64,000 nt of DNA from Azospirillum tabaci (GTDB lineage Bacteria > Pseudomonadota > Alphaproteobacteria > Azospirillales > Azospirillaceae), in contig NZ_JACCJY010000022.1 of NCBI RefSeq assembly GCF_014596085.1, forward strand, positions 1 through 64,000. Direction: 5' to 3'. The translations under genes and the position numbers were made by a program. Positions 47,437 through 56,843 of the stretch are shown here, piece by piece. The stretch's first letter is position 1. Each line of letters opens with the position of its first letter. Under the pieces are notes generated by a model, which was given only the letters and a program-made list of their open reading frames with translations, made no database searches and was not told the origin of the DNA.

Positions 47437-48171
47437 TCAGACCACCAGCTGCGCGCCCAGGAACTGCCGGAGTTCCGGGGTGCTGGGGTTGCCGAAGACC
47501 TCCTCGGGCGGGCCGATCTCGTGCACGCGGCCCTGGTGCATGAAGACCACCCGGTCGCAGACCTCGCGGGCGAAGCGCATCTCGTGGGTCACCATCATCA
47601 GCGTCATGCCGTCGGCGGCCAGCTCCTTCACCACCGCCAGCACCTCGTTCACCAGCTCCGGGTCCAGCGCGGAGGTGATCTCGTCGCACAGCAGGGCCAT
47701 CGGCTGCATCGACAGCGCCCGCGCGATGGCGACGCGCTGCTGCTGACCGCCGGAGAGCTGGTCGGGGTAGGCATCGAACTTATGGCCCAGCCCCACCCGC
47801 TCCAGCATGCGGCGAGCCATCGCCTCCGCCTCGCCCGCGGGCGTCTTCTTGACGACCATCTGCGACAGCATGACGTTGCGCCCCGCCGACAGGTGCGGGA
47901 ACAGGTTGAACTGCTGGAAGATCATGCCGACCTTCAGCCGCAGCGCCTTCAGGTGGAGGTCGTCGTTGATGAGCTGGGCGCCGGCCACCATGATCGAGCC
48001 GTCGTCGATCATCTCCAGCCCGTTGACGCAGCGCAGAAGCGTGCTCTTGCCCGAACCGCTCTTGCCGATGATGGCGACGACCTCGCCGCGCTCGACGTCC
48101 AGGTTGATCCCCTTCAGGACTTCGACGTCGCCGAAGCGCTTCTTCACCTCAGTGATTGCGATGAGCGACAT
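47437..48171 (-). CDS. Polar amino acid ABC transporter ATPase (GlnQ-like)
   Basis: A 244-residue ATPase with GKSGSGKST (36-44), FQQFNLFPHLSAGRNV, signature [14 protein letters not shown] and Walker B ALLCDEITSALDPE. The C-terminal DRVVFMHQGRVHEIGPPEEVF is characteristic of the polar amino acid group. Last gene of the operon; its ATG lies inside the end of the permease gene (23-bp overlap). Confidence 0.93.
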   Translation of the reverse strand: MSLIAITEVKKRFGDVEVLKGINLDVERGEVVAIIGKSGSGKSTLLRCVNGLEMIDDGSIMVAGAQLINDDLHLKALRLKVGMIFQQFNLFPHLSAGRNVMLSQMVVKKTPAGEAEAMARRMLERVGLGHKFDAYPDQLSGGQQQRVAIARALSMQPMALLCDEITSALDPELVNEVLAVVKELAADGMTLMMVTHEMRFAREVCDRVVFMHQGRVHEIGPPEEVFGNPSTPELRQFLGAQLVV

Positions 48172-48808
48172 TGAGCTTCCTTTCCAGAATCTGGCTGCTC
48201 TTGGACAGGGGCCAGCACAGCGCGAAGTAGATCAGGGCGACCAGCCCGTAGACGGTGAAGGGTTCGAAGGTCGCGTTGGTGACGACCGTGCCGGCCTTGG
48301 ACAGCTCCACGAAGCCGATGATCGAGGTCAGCGCCGTGCCCTTCACCACCTGCACGGAGAAGCCGACGGTGGGCGGGACGGCGACCCGCACCGCCTGGGG
48401 CAGGATCACGTAGCGCATCTGCTGGACGTAGCCCATGCCGAGGCTGGCCGACGCCTCCCACTGACCGCGGGCGACCGATTCCACGCAGCCGCGCCAGATC
48501 TCCACCAGGAAGGCCGCCGTCCACAGGATCAGCGCCAGCCCGGCGGCCAGCCAGGCCGGAACGTCGATGCCGAACAGGCCGAGCCCGAAGAAGGCGAGGA
48601 AGAGCTGCATCAGCAGCGGCGTGCCCTGGAACAGCTCGACATAGCCCTGGACGAACATCCGTCCGGCCCGCGCCTTGCCGATCCGCAGGTAGAGCAGCGC
48701 CATCCCCAGCAGCCCGCCGCCGATGAAGGAGACGAGCGAGAGGACCACCGTCCAGCGCGCCGCCAGCAGCAGGTTGCGCAGGATGTCCCACAGGGTGAAG
48801 GTCATCAT
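48149..48808 (-). CDS. Polar amino acid ABC transporter permease (HisM-like), second subunit
   Basis: A 219-residue permease with a His/Glu/Gln-type fold. YVELFQGTPLLMQLFLAFFG is the family signature and AFLVEIWRGCVESVARGQWEASASLGM the coupling region. The start overlaps the preceding permease stop as ATGA (48805-48808). It forms a heterodimer with the product of 48805-49476. Confidence 0.92.
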   Translation of the reverse strand: MMTFTLWDILRNLLLAARWTVVLSLVSFIGGGLLGMALLYLRIGKARAGRMFVQGYVELFQGTPLLMQLFLAFFGLGLFGIDVPAWLAAGLALILWTAAFLVEIWRGCVESVARGQWEASASLGMGYVQQMRYVILPQAVRVAVPPTVGFSVQVVKGTALTSIIGFVELSKAGTVVTNATFEPFTVYGLVALIYFALCWPLSKSSQILERKLNVAHRNH

Positions 48809-49476
48809 CGCGCGGCCCTCTGCGGGAACAGCATCCGCCCGACGCCGCGCAGCGCCTGCCGCAGGGCCAGCGCCAGCAGCAGGTAGAGGCCGGTGGTCAG
48901 GAAATAGCTTTCGAAGGCGCGGAAGGTCCGCGACTGGATGAAGTTGGCGGCGAAGGTGATGTCCTCCGCCGCGATCTGCGACACCACCGCCGAACCCAGC
49001 ATGACGATGACGATCTGCGACGACAGCGCCGGCCAGATCCGTTGCAAGGACGGGATCAGCACGACGTGGCGGAAGGTCTCGAACCGCGTCATGGCGAGGC
49101 TGGCCCCGGCCTCGAACTGGCCGCGCGGGGTGGCCTCGATGCCGGCGCGGATGATCTCGCCGCTGTAGGCGCCGAGGTTGATGACCATCGCCAGAACCGC
49201 CGCCTGGAACTCGGTCATCTGCACGCCGAGCGACGGCAGGCCGAAGAAGATGAAGAACAGCTGGATCAGGAAGGGCGTGTTGCGGATCAGCTCCACATAG
49301 GCGACGACCGGTGGGCGCAGCCAGCGCGGGCCGAGCGACCGCGTCCAGGCGCAGGCGATGCCCAGCGCCACCCCGAACAGCGTGCCGATCAGAGTCAGTT
49401 CGACCGTCGTCACCAGCCCCTTCAGGATGACGGGCCAGTATTCGGCGATCCACGAATAATCGAAGCGGTAGGTCAT
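48805..49476 (-). CDS. Polar amino acid ABC transporter permease, first subunit
   Basis: A 223-residue permease with ILKGLVTTVELTLIGTLFGV, YVELIRNTPFLIQLFFIFFG and GAYSGEIIRAGIEATPRGQFEAGASLAM, standard for amino acid uptake permeases. It is coupled to the second permease. Its start lies 94 bp after the binding-protein gene. Confidence 0.92.
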   Translation of the reverse strand: MTYRFDYSWIAEYWPVILKGLVTTVELTLIGTLFGVALGIACAWTRSLGPRWLRPPVVAYVELIRNTPFLIQLFFIFFGLPSLGVQMTEFQAAVLAMVINLGAYSGEIIRAGIEATPRGQFEAGASLAMTRFETFRHVVLIPSLQRIWPALSSQIVIVMLGSAVVSQIAAEDITFAANFIQSRTFRAFESYFLTTGLYLLLALALRQALRGVGRMLFPQRAAR

Positions 49477-49570
49477 GCGGCCCTCCGGTCAGCCCCCCGT
49501 ACGCCGGGGCGCCGTGGCGGCTAAAGCCACCCGCGGCGTCCCGGCCCTGTCATCGTCAGAGGTCCCTGGG

Positions 49571-50362
49571 TCAGAGGTCCTTCGGCAGGTCGGCGGACAG
49601 CCACTTCTGCGCGATGGCGTTCAGCGAGCCGTCGGCCTTGGCCGCCGCCAGGATGCCGTTCAGCTTCTCCAGCAGGGCCGGCTGCTCCTTGCTCAGGCCG
49701 ATGAAGCAGGGGGAGTTCTTGATGAGGAACTTCAGCTCCGGCCGCTTCGGCGGGTTGCGGGCGAGGATCGCCGCCGCCACGACGTTGCCGGTCGCCACCA
49801 CCTCGACCTGACCGGACAGGAAGGCGGAGATGGTGCCGTTGTTGTCCTCGTAGCGCTTGATGACCGCGTCGGCGGGGGCGATCTTGGTCAGTTCCAGATC
49901 CTCGATGGCGCCGCGGGTCACGCCGACGGTCTTGCCGGCCAGTTCCTCCGGCTTCGAGGCGGTGACGCCGGCCGGGGCGAAGACGCCGTTGAAGAAGGGC
50001 GCGTAGGCGTCGGTGAAGTCGATGACCTTCTCGCGCTCCGCGTTCTTGCCGAGGCTGGAGATCACCAGATCGACCTTGTTGGTCTGCAGGAAGGGGATGC
50101 GGTTGGCGCTGGTCACCGGCACCAGTTCCACCTTCACGCCCATCTTGGCGCCGATCAGCTTCGCCACGTCGATGTCGTAGCCGAGCGGGGCCATGTCCGG
50201 GCCGACCGAGCCGAAAGGCGGGAAGTCCTGCGGGACGGCGACGCGCAGCGTGCCGCGCTTGGTGATGTCCTGAAGGGCGTCGGCCCGCGCGGCGGGGGCC
50301 TGGGCGATGGAAAGGCCGGCGACGGCGGCGACGGCCAGGGCGAGCAGGGTCCTGCGCTTCAT
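49571..50362 (-). CDS. Polar amino acid ABC transporter periplasmic binding protein
   Basis: A 263-residue protein with a Sec signal (RRTLLALAVAAVAGLSIAQAPAARA) and an SBP family 3 fold: GTLRVAVPQDFPPFGSVGPD, LGYDIDVAKLIGAKMGVKVELVPVTSANRIPFLQTNKVDLVISSLG split over two strands, and the DFTDAYAPFF hinge. The lysine, arginine or glutamate specificity cannot be told. First structural gene after the GntR regulator. Confidence 0.93.
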   Translation of the reverse strand: MKRRTLLALAVAAVAGLSIAQAPAARADALQDITKRGTLRVAVPQDFPPFGSVGPDMAPLGYDIDVAKLIGAKMGVKVELVPVTSANRIPFLQTNKVDLVISSLGKNAEREKVIDFTDAYAPFFNGVFAPAGVTASKPEELAGKTVGVTRGAIEDLELTKIAPADAVIKRYEDNNGTISAFLSGQVEVVATGNVVAAAILARNPPKRPELKFLIKNSPCFIGLSKEQPALLEKLNGILAAAKADGSLNAIAQKWLSADLPKDL

Positions 50363-50409
50363 GTCTCTAACTCCTCCGGTTCTGGATGGAATGGGTTGCT
50401 TGAAAGGGT

Positions 50410-51102
50410 TCAGGCGGGGGCGCCGGGCGAGAGGATCTCGCGCAGGCCGGCCAGGGGATCGGGGGCGGCGGCGAGGTCGAGGCCGTCCTCGACGCGCCGG
50501 ATGTGCTCATCCATCAGCCGCGCCGCGCCGACGAAATCGCCGTCGGCCAGCAGCGTCACGATGCCGGCGTGGTCGTCGCTGGACGCCGCGGCGTCCTGGT
50601 CGGACTGGTAGAGCATCGACACCAGCGTCGTGCGCGCGGTCAGGTCGCGCAGGATGTCGGTCAGGAAGGCGTTGCCGAAGGCGTGGGCGAGGTGGATGTG
50701 GAAGTCGCCGAGCAGGCAGGTGCGCGAGCCGACATGGCCGGTGTGCAGCGCCTCGCGCTCCTCCTCGACATGGGCGCGCAGGTGGGCGACGGCATCGCCG
50801 GGCAGCGAGCGCCCCGGCAGCGCCTGCAAATCGCGCAGCATGCCGGTTTCGATCACCCGCCGCGCCTGGAAGGCAGCCCGCGCCTCCGTCGCCGAGGGCT
50901 CGACGACGAACCAGCCGCGCCGGGCGCTGACATGGACGATGCCGCGCGTCTCCAGCCGCATCATCGCTTCCCGCACGCGGGTGCGGGACACGCCGTAGAC
51001 CTCGGCCAGCTTCGCCTCGCCCAGCCTTGTGCCGGGCCGCAGTCGCCCGCCCAGGATGGCGGAGATCACGCTGTCTTCGATGCTGTCGGGAAGCTGGGTC
51101 AT
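50410..51102 (-). CDS. GntR-family (FCD) regulator of the amino acid ABC operon
   Basis: A 230-residue protein with an N-terminal winged helix (about 8-70, LGEAKLAEVYGVSRTRVREAMMRLETRGIV) and an FCD domain (about 78-210) that retains the metal-ligand His/Asp pattern (DFHIHLAHAFGN, SDDHAGIV, LMDEHIRR). It lies 47 bp before the binding protein on the same strand, so it probably autoregulates the whole operon through the palindrome at 51119. Confidence 0.92.
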   Translation of the reverse strand: MTQLPDSIEDSVISAILGGRLRPGTRLGEAKLAEVYGVSRTRVREAMMRLETRGIVHVSARRGWFVVEPSATEARAAFQARRVIETGMLRDLQALPGRSLPGDAVAHLRAHVEEEREALHTGHVGSRTCLLGDFHIHLAHAFGNAFLTDILRDLTARTTLVSMLYQSDQDAAASSDDHAGIVTLLADGDFVGAARLMDEHIRRVEDGLDLAAAPDPLAGLREILSPGAPA

Positions 51103-51118
51103 CAGGCTGCCGCACCAA

Positions 51119-51132
51119 TCTTGTATACAAGA
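51119..51132. promoter_or_regulatory. GntR/FCD operator palindrome
   Basis: A perfect 14-bp palindrome TCTTGTATACAAGA, centred 23 bp before the GntR start codon. TTGTATACAA is a classic FCD-subfamily operator core. Its position fits repression of the GntR-ABC operon. Confidence 0.8.
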
Positions 51133-51369
51133 CTGTTGAGCAAGAGGCGTGCCAGCCGGAACGGCGCGGAATCGCTGGGGTCACACCCTCGCCACGATCA
51201 AAAATTGGGCATGGAGCCGACCTGATTAAGCCTTATGCACTTTTCTGCGGCACCGCTTCGTTGCGCTTGCCCCCGATGGCGAAGGGCGGCCGCGGAAAAG
51301 GCGGAACCAACGGCTGCCATCTCCAGTTGGGCTGAGGGATTCTCCCGCTTCGCCAAGAGGACCGTCCCC

Positions 51370-52161
51370 ATGGCTCGTGCAGCCACCCATTCCCTTGCCA
51401 TCGTCACCGGCGCTTCCACCGGCATTGGCCTCGAACTCGCCAAGCAGTGCGCCCGGAATGGCTTCGACCTCCTGATCGCCGCCGACGATCCGGCCATCGA
51501 GGAGGCCGCCAAGGAGCTGCGCACGCTCGGCGTCACGGTCGAAACGGTGCAGGCGGACCTCGCCACCCTCGACGGCGTCGACAAGCTCTGCGCGGCGGTG
51601 AAGGGCCGACCGGTCGACGCCCTGCTCGCCAACGCCGGCCACGGGCTGGGCCACGGCTTCCTCGATCAGGACTTCCAGGAGGCCCGCCACGTCATCGACA
51701 CCAACATCACCGGCACGTTGTACCTGATCCAGAAGGTGGGGCGCGGCATGCGCGACCGCAAACAGGGCCGCATCCTGATCACCGGCTCGATCGCCGGCTT
51801 CATGCCCGGCACCTATCAGGCGGTCTACAACGGCACCAAGGCCTTCATCGACTCCTTCTCCTTCGCGCTGCGCCACGAAATCAAGGCGTCCGGGGTGACC
51901 GTCACCTGCCTGATGCCCGGCGCCACCGACACCGAGTTCTTCGAGCGCGCCGGCATGGAGGACACCAAGATCGGCCAGGGCAAGAAGGACGACCCGGCGA
52001 TGGTCGCCAAGGTCGGTTTCGACGCGATGATGCGCGGCGACGGCGACGTGGTGGCCGGCTGGAAGAACAAGCTGCAAACCGCCATGGCCGCCGTGACGCC
52101 CTCCGGCGTGCTGGCCGAGCAGCACCGCAAGCAGGCCGAGCCCGGTTCGGGCCATCACTGA
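51370..52161 (+). CDS. Short-chain dehydrogenase/reductase
   Basis: A 263-residue SDR with the cofactor loop GASTGIG, NAG in LLANAGHGLG, catalytic Ser in ITGSIAG, and Tyr/Lys in YNGTKAF. AGAGGA lies 9 bp before the ATG at 51370. It precedes a zinc alcohol dehydrogenase by 63 bp, and the substrate is unknown. This group of SDRs often appears in stress-induced operons. Confidence 0.9.
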   Translation: MARAATHSLAIVTGASTGIGLELAKQCARNGFDLLIAADDPAIEEAAKELRTLGVTVETVQADLATLDGVDKLCAAVKGRPVDALLANAGHGLGHGFLDQDFQEARHVIDTNITGTLYLIQKVGRGMRDRKQGRILITGSIAGFMPGTYQAVYNGTKAFIDSFSFALRHEIKASGVTVTCLMPGATDTEFFERAGMEDTKIGQGKKDDPAMVAKVGFDAMMRGDGDVVAGWKNKLQTAMAAVTPSGVLAEQHRKQAEPGSGHH

Positions 52162-52224
52162 TCGACAGCCACTGATCAACAGCCGCCCGCTCCCTTCCCC
52201 ACCACCCCCACGGAGGAGCCCCGT

Positions 52225-53397
52225 ATGAAAGCCCTGGTCTGGCACGGCACCGCTGACATCCGTTACGACACCGTCCCCGACCCCGAGATCGAGCAGCCCC
52301 GCGACGCCATCGTCAAGGTCACGTCCTGCGCCATCTGCGGTTCGGATCTGCATCTCTACGACCACTTCATGCCCGGCATGGAGAAGGGCGACATCATGGG
52401 CCACGAGTTCATGGGCGAGGTCGTCGACGTCGGGGCCGAGGCCAAGAGCGCCCTGAAGGTCGGCGACCGCATCGTCGTTCCCTTCACCATCTGGTGCGGC
52501 GAGTGCGAGCAGTGCCGCCGCGGCAATTATTCGGTCTGCGAGCGCTCCAACCGCAACAAGGCGATGGCCGACAAACTGTTCGGCCACACCACGGCCGGGC
52601 TGTTCGGCTACACCCACCTGACCGGCGGCTACCCCGGCGGGCAGGCGGAGTATGTGCGCGTCCCCTTCGCCGACCGCACCCATGTGAAGATCCCGGACGG
52701 GCTGACCGACGAGCAGGTGCTGTTCCTCGGCGACATCTTCCCCACCGGCTGGCAGGCCGCGGCGCAGTGCGACATCCAGCCGACCGACACGGTGGCGATC
52801 TGGGGCTGCGGCCCGGTCGGGCAGATGACGATCCGCAGCGCCATCCTGCTGGGCGCCAAGCAGGTCATCGCCATCGACCGCGTGCCTGAGCGCCTGTCCA
52901 TGGCCAAGGCCGGCGGCGCCATCACCATCAATTTCGAAGAGGAAAGCGTCGTCGAGCGGCTGAACGAGCTGACCGGCGGCAAGGGTCCGGAGAAGTGCAT
53001 CGACGCCGTCGGCATGGAGGCGCACGCCACCGCCACGCTCGATTCCATGTACGACCGCGCCAAGCAGGCGCTGGCCCTGGAATCCGACCGCGCCCATGTG
53101 CTGCGCGAGATGATGTATGTCTGCCGCCCCGCCGGCACGCTGTCGATCCCCGGCGTCTATGGCGGGCTGATCGACAAGGTTCCCTTCGGCGTGTCGATGA
53201 ACAAGGGCCTGACTTGGCGCATGGGCCAGACCCACGTCAACCGCTGGACCGACGACCTGCTGCGCCGCATCCAGGAGGGCCAGATCGACCCGTCCTTCGT
53301 CATCACCCACACCGTGGGTCTGGCCGACGGGCCGGGCATGTACCAGACCTTCCGCGACAAGCGGGACGGCTGCATCAAGGTCGTGCTCAAGCCGTAA
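52225..53397 (+). CDS. Zinc-dependent alcohol/formaldehyde dehydrogenase
   Basis: A 390-residue medium-chain dehydrogenase. The catalytic zinc region is [12 protein letters not shown] plus GHEF, the structural zinc has [15 protein letters not shown], and the NAD loop is WGCGPVGQM. The length, and the extended C-terminal part ([23 protein letters not shown]), resemble the glutathione-independent formaldehyde dehydrogenase group. The exact alcohol or aldehyde is not determined. Its ribosome site is GGAGG. Confidence 0.9.
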   Translation: MKALVWHGTADIRYDTVPDPEIEQPRDAIVKVTSCAICGSDLHLYDHFMPGMEKGDIMGHEFMGEVVDVGAEAKSALKVGDRIVVPFTIWCGECEQCRRGNYSVCERSNRNKAMADKLFGHTTAGLFGYTHLTGGYPGGQAEYVRVPFADRTHVKIPDGLTDEQVLFLGDIFPTGWQAAAQCDIQPTDTVAIWGCGPVGQMTIRSAILLGAKQVIAIDRVPERLSMAKAGGAITINFEEESVVERLNELTGGKGPEKCIDAVGMEAHATATLDSMYDRAKQALALESDRAHVLREMMYVCRPAGTLSIPGVYGGLIDKVPFGVSMNKGLTWRMGQTHVNRWTDDLLRRIQEGQIDPSFVITHTVGLADGPGMYQTFRDKRDGCIKVVLKP

Positions 53398-53411
53398 CAG
53401 GGAGGCGCACC

Positions 53412-53930
53412 ATGGCGTATTACCGACGGAATTCGTCGGCGGACCGGATGGCCCGTGGTTTGGGCTGGTTCAGCATCGGGCTGGGCGTCGCCGAACTGGT
53501 GGCCGCCCGCCGCCTCGCCCGCTGGATGGGGATGGAGGAGCAGGCCGGGCTGATCCGGACCTACGGCGCGCGCGAGGTGGCGACGGGCGTCGGCCTGCTG
53601 GCGATGGGCGACGCCCGCCCCTGGATGTGGGGGCGGATCGCCGGGGACGCGCTGGACCTCGCCACGCTGGCGTCGGCGCATCACGACGGCAACCCGCGCC
53701 GGGAGAACGTCGCCACGGCGCTGGGCGCGGTCGCGGCGAGGACGGCGCTCGACGTGCTGTGCACGGCGATGCTGCACCGGGAGGAGGCGACGGCCTGGAC
53801 TCCGCCCCGCGACTACAGCGACCGCAGCGGCCTGCCGCGCCCGCCCGCCGCCATGCGCGGCGCCGCCAAGGACGCCCCGATCCTCGCCGACATGCGGACC
53901 CCGGCCATCCTGCGCTTCCAGCCGGCCTGA
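53412..53930 (+). CDS. Small membrane protein often found next to cyclase/dehydrase genes
   Basis: A 172-residue protein with GWFSIGLGVAELVAARRLARWMG and LIRTYGAREVATGVGLLAMGDARPWMWGRIAGDALDLATL across two short segments, and about three weak TM regions. Relatives occur next to dehydrogenases and START-type cyclase/dehydrase genes. GGAGG lies 6 bp before the ATG, and the gene is 14 bp after the alcohol dehydrogenase. Function unknown. Confidence 0.75.
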   Translation: MAYYRRNSSADRMARGLGWFSIGLGVAELVAARRLARWMGMEEQAGLIRTYGAREVATGVGLLAMGDARPWMWGRIAGDALDLATLASAHHDGNPRRENVATALGAVAARTALDVLCTAMLHREEATAWTPPRDYSDRSGLPRPPAAMRGAAKDAPILADMRTPAILRFQPA

Positions 53931-53945
53931 GCGGCTCGGTCATAG

Positions 53946-54064
53946 CCCTCTCCCCCCTGGGGAGAGGGTGGCCCGCAGGGCCGGTGAGGGGGTTGCGCGT
54001 GGCGGTTCGTCCGGCACAAGCGCAACCCCCTCACCCTAAACCCTCTCCCCGGAGGGGAGAGGGG
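53946..54064. repeat. Interspersed palindromic repeat, copy 3
   Basis: Outer arms CCCTCTCCCCCCTGGGG and CCCCGGAGGGGAGAGGG, inner arms GTGAGGGGGTTG and CAACCCCCTCAC. It is shorter in the centre than copies 1 and 2. It lies between the convergent membrane-protein and YbdD-like genes. Confidence 0.8.
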
Positions 54065-54076
54065 ACAACACCCCCC

Positions 54077-54280
54077 TCAACAACAACCAGCCTTGCCGGC
54101 GCCGTAACGGGCCTGCAGACGGTTGTCGAGGAACTCGGTGTAGGTCATCGCCGGCTGGTCGGGGTGCCGGGTCCGCATGTGCTCCAGATAGGTGTCGTAG
54201 TCCGGCACCCCGATCATGAGCTTGGCCGTCTGTTCGAAGTAACCGCGGAACCGGCTGAGGTTGCTTTTCAAGCCGCTCAT
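54077..54280 (-). CDS. YbdD/YjiX-family small protein paired with CstA
   Basis: A 67-residue protein with the family pattern RFRGYFEQTAKLMIGVPDYDTYLEHMRTRHPDQPAMTYTEF (split here for reading: the core is GVPDYDTYLEHMR). YbdD proteins accompany CstA/BtsT pyruvate or peptide transporters and are needed for uptake in characterised cases. AAGGA lies 7 bp before the ATG. Located 62 bp after cstA, with a hairpin between. Confidence 0.9.
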   Translation of the reverse strand: MSGLKSNLSRFRGYFEQTAKLMIGVPDYDTYLEHMRTRHPDQPAMTYTEFLDNRLQARYGAGKAGCC

Positions 54281-54301
54281 CGGTCGTCCTTTTCCACTGA
54301 A

Positions 54302-54332
54302 ACGTTCCCTCACCCCTGGGGTGAGGGAACGT
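54302..54332. terminator. Perfect hairpin between cstA and the YbdD-like gene
   Basis: A 15-bp perfect inverted repeat, ACGTTCCCTCACCCC and its complement, around a single T. It begins 11 bp after the cstA stop. There is no long T-run, so it may attenuate transcription or protect cstA mRNA rather than end transcription fully. Confidence 0.6.
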
Positions 54333-54342
54333 CGTGCCTCCA

Positions 54343-56409
54343 TCAATCCCCAGCCCGCGCGGTGGCGCCGCCCGTCGGGATTTCCCGGGTGGTCGGACGG
54401 TCGCTGCGCAGCGCCTTCAGGCAGGACAGGATGCCGAAGACCAGCACCGCCAGCACGACCATCACGAACAGCGACGCCAGCGCCGCGTCCAGGTAGTCGT
54501 TGAAGATCACCTGCCGCATCTGATCCATCGAGGTCGCCGGGGCGAGCAGCCGGCCCTCGTTGGCGGCGGTGCTGAAACGCTCGGCGTGGGCGAGGAAGCC
54601 GATCGCCGGGTTGCTGTGGAAGACCTTCTGCACGCCCGCGGTCAGGGTGCAGATCAGCAGCCACGCCGCCGGCACCATGGTCACCCAGGCGTAGCGCTCC
54701 CGCTTCATCCGGAACAGCACCACCGTCGCCAGGATCAGGGCGATGCCCGCCAGCATCTGGTTGGAGATGCCGAACAGCGGCCAGAAGGTGTTGATGCCGC
54801 CCAGCGGATCGACCACGCCCTGGTAGAGGATGTAGCCCCAGGCGGCGACGCACAGACCGGTGGCGATCAGGTTGCCGGCCCAGGACGCCGTCCGCTGCAA
54901 CGGCTTGAAGAAGACGCCCAGCAGATCCTGCAGCATGAACCGCCCGGCGCGGGTGCCGGCGTCGACGGCGGTCAGGATGAACAGCGCCTCGAACAGGATG
55001 GCGAAATGGTACCAGAAGGCCATCATCGCCTTGCCGCCGAACAGCTCGGAGAAGATCTGCGCCATGCCGACCGCCAGCGTCGGCGCGCCGCCGGCCCGCG
55101 ACAGGATGCTCACCTCGCCGACGTCCTGCGCCGTCTGGGTGATCATCTCCGGCGTGATGACGAAACCCCAGTTGTTGATGACCTGGGCCGCGGACTCCGC
55201 CGTGGTGCCGAGCACCGCAGGCGGGCTGTTCATGGCGAAGTAGATGCCCGGCTCGATGCAGGAGGCGGCGACCAGCGCCATGATGGCGACGAAGGACTCG
55301 GTCAGCATGCCGCCGTAGCCGATGAAACGGGTGTGGACCTCGTTCTCCACCATCTTGGGCGTGGTGCCGGAGGAGATCAGGGCGTGGAAGCCCGACACCG
55401 CGCCGCAGGCGATGGTGATGAACAGGAACGGGAACAGGCTGCCCGACCACACCGGACCGGTGCCGTCGACGAAGCGGGTGATGCTGGGCATCTTCATCGG
55501 CGGTGCGACGAGCAGGATGCACAGCGCCAGCATCACGATGGTGCCGACCTTGAGGAAGGTCGACAGATAGTCGCGCGGAGCGAGCAGAAGCCACACCGGC
55601 AGCACCGACGCCACGAAGCCGTAGCCGATCAGGATCCAGGTGATCTGCACGCCGGTCAGCGTGAACATGGGCGCCAGCGTCTCGCTCTGCGCCACCTGCC
55701 CGCCGAGCAGGATCGCCGCGATCAGCAGGAAGAAGCCGATGATGGAGATCTCGCCGATCCGGCCGGGGCGGAGGAAGCGCATGTAGACGCCCATGAACAG
55801 GGCGATCGGCACGGTGGCGGCGACCGTGAAGAAGCCCCAAGGGCTGTTGGTCAGCGCCTTGACCACGACCAACGCCAGCACCGCCAGGATGATGACCATG
55901 ATCATGAAGGTGCCGAACAGGGCGATGACGCCGGGGATGTCCCCCAATTCGGCCTTGATCAGTTCACCAAGCGACCGCCCGTCGCGGCGCATCGAGACGA
56001 ACAGGATCATGAAGTCCTGGACCGCCCCGGCGACCACCACGCCGGCCAGGATCCACAGCATGCCCGGCAGATAGCCCATCTGGGCCGCCAACACCGGACC
56101 GACCAGCGGGCCCGCGCCGGCGATGGCCGCGAAATGGTGGCCGAACAGGACGTACTGGTTGGTCGGGACGTAGTCCAACCCGTCGTTGTGGCGCATCGCC
56201 GGTGTCGGGCGCGCCGGGTCCAGCCGCATGACGCGGGTGGCGATGAACAGGCTGTAGTAGCGGTAGGACACCAGATAGGTGCAGACGGCGGCCACGACCA
56301 GCCAAAGGGCGTTGATGGTCTCGCCGCGCGCCAGCGCGACGGTGCCGAGCGCGAACGCGCCCAACACGGCGAGAATCAGCCACGGTGCATGATTGAGGAT
56401 GCGGGGCAT
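54343..56409 (-). CDS. cstA: Carbon starvation protein CstA-type transporter
   Basis: A 688-residue inner-membrane protein (E. coli CstA: 701) with about 16-18 TM segments. RHNDGLDYVPTNQYVLFGHHFAAIAGAGPLVGP is the family core (quoted in parts: HNDGLDYVPT, GHHFAAIAGAGP), followed by GSMRRDG-type SMRRDGRSLGELI and SSGTTPKM. CstA members take up peptides or pyruvate during carbon starvation. GGGAGGAG lies 7 bp before the ATG. It forms an operon with the YbdD-like gene. Confidence 0.94.
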   Translation of the reverse strand: MPRILNHAPWLILAVLGAFALGTVALARGETINALWLVVAAVCTYLVSYRYYSLFIATRVMRLDPARPTPAMRHNDGLDYVPTNQYVLFGHHFAAIAGAGPLVGPVLAAQMGYLPGMLWILAGVVVAGAVQDFMILFVSMRRDGRSLGELIKAELGDIPGVIALFGTFMIMVIILAVLALVVVKALTNSPWGFFTVAATVPIALFMGVYMRFLRPGRIGEISIIGFFLLIAAILLGGQVAQSETLAPMFTLTGVQITWILIGYGFVASVLPVWLLLAPRDYLSTFLKVGTIVMLALCILLVAPPMKMPSITRFVDGTGPVWSGSLFPFLFITIACGAVSGFHALISSGTTPKMVENEVHTRFIGYGGMLTESFVAIMALVAASCIEPGIYFAMNSPPAVLGTTAESAAQVINNWGFVITPEMITQTAQDVGEVSILSRAGGAPTLAVGMAQIFSELFGGKAMMAFWYHFAILFEALFILTAVDAGTRAGRFMLQDLLGVFFKPLQRTASWAGNLIATGLCVAAWGYILYQGVVDPLGGINTFWPLFGISNQMLAGIALILATVVLFRMKRERYAWVTMVPAAWLLICTLTAGVQKVFHSNPAIGFLAHAERFSTAANEGRLLAPATSMDQMRQVIFNDYLDAALASLFVMVVLAVLVFGILSCLKALRSDRPTTREIPTGGATARAGD

Positions 56410-56553
56410 GCGTACTCCTCCCAAACGATTCGCAATCGTCGAAAAGCACGATGAACCTGATGAAAACGATGGAGAATCATCCTCCCATCACGCCCGAACG
56501 GAAAGAGCAAACTGGCCGGTCGCGACAAAATGGGCCAAAAATAAGGCCTACCC

Positions 56554-56841
56554 TCAATTTGAGCGGGCAACCCACCGTTGCCGAACGATGAGGGCGCCAT
56601 GGACGATTCCGGCGCCCAGGCTGGTGTGGCCGCTGAACATGACGAGGCCGAGCGCCCAGCCCTGCCACGCCACGAGGAGGCCCAGCGCCCCCAGCAGGGA
56701 AGCCGCTCCGCCGACGCGCAGGGCGGCCGTCGCGAGGGCCGGCAGGGACCGTCCGAACAGGTCGTGCTGCGGACGGTCCATCGCGACGGCCAGCGCGGCG
56801 AAGCCCGTCAGGCACAGAATGAAAGACGACAGGTGGGTCAT
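56554..56841 (-). CDS. DUF3325 small membrane protein of the siderophore operon
   Basis: A 95-residue protein with three hydrophobic segments (LSSFILCLTGFAALAVAM, VGGAASLLGALGLLVAWQGWALGLVMF, GAGIVHGALIV). GAGGG is 6 bp from the second ATG (56841), while the first (56847) overlaps the upstream stop. DUF3325 proteins lie next to PepSY proteins and TonB siderophore receptors. Last gene of the operon. Confidence 0.85.
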   Translation of the reverse strand: MTHLSSFILCLTGFAALAVAMDRPQHDLFGRSLPALATAALRVGGAASLLGALGLLVAWQGWALGLVMFSGHTSLGAGIVHGALIVRQRWVARSN

Positions 56842-56843
56842 GA

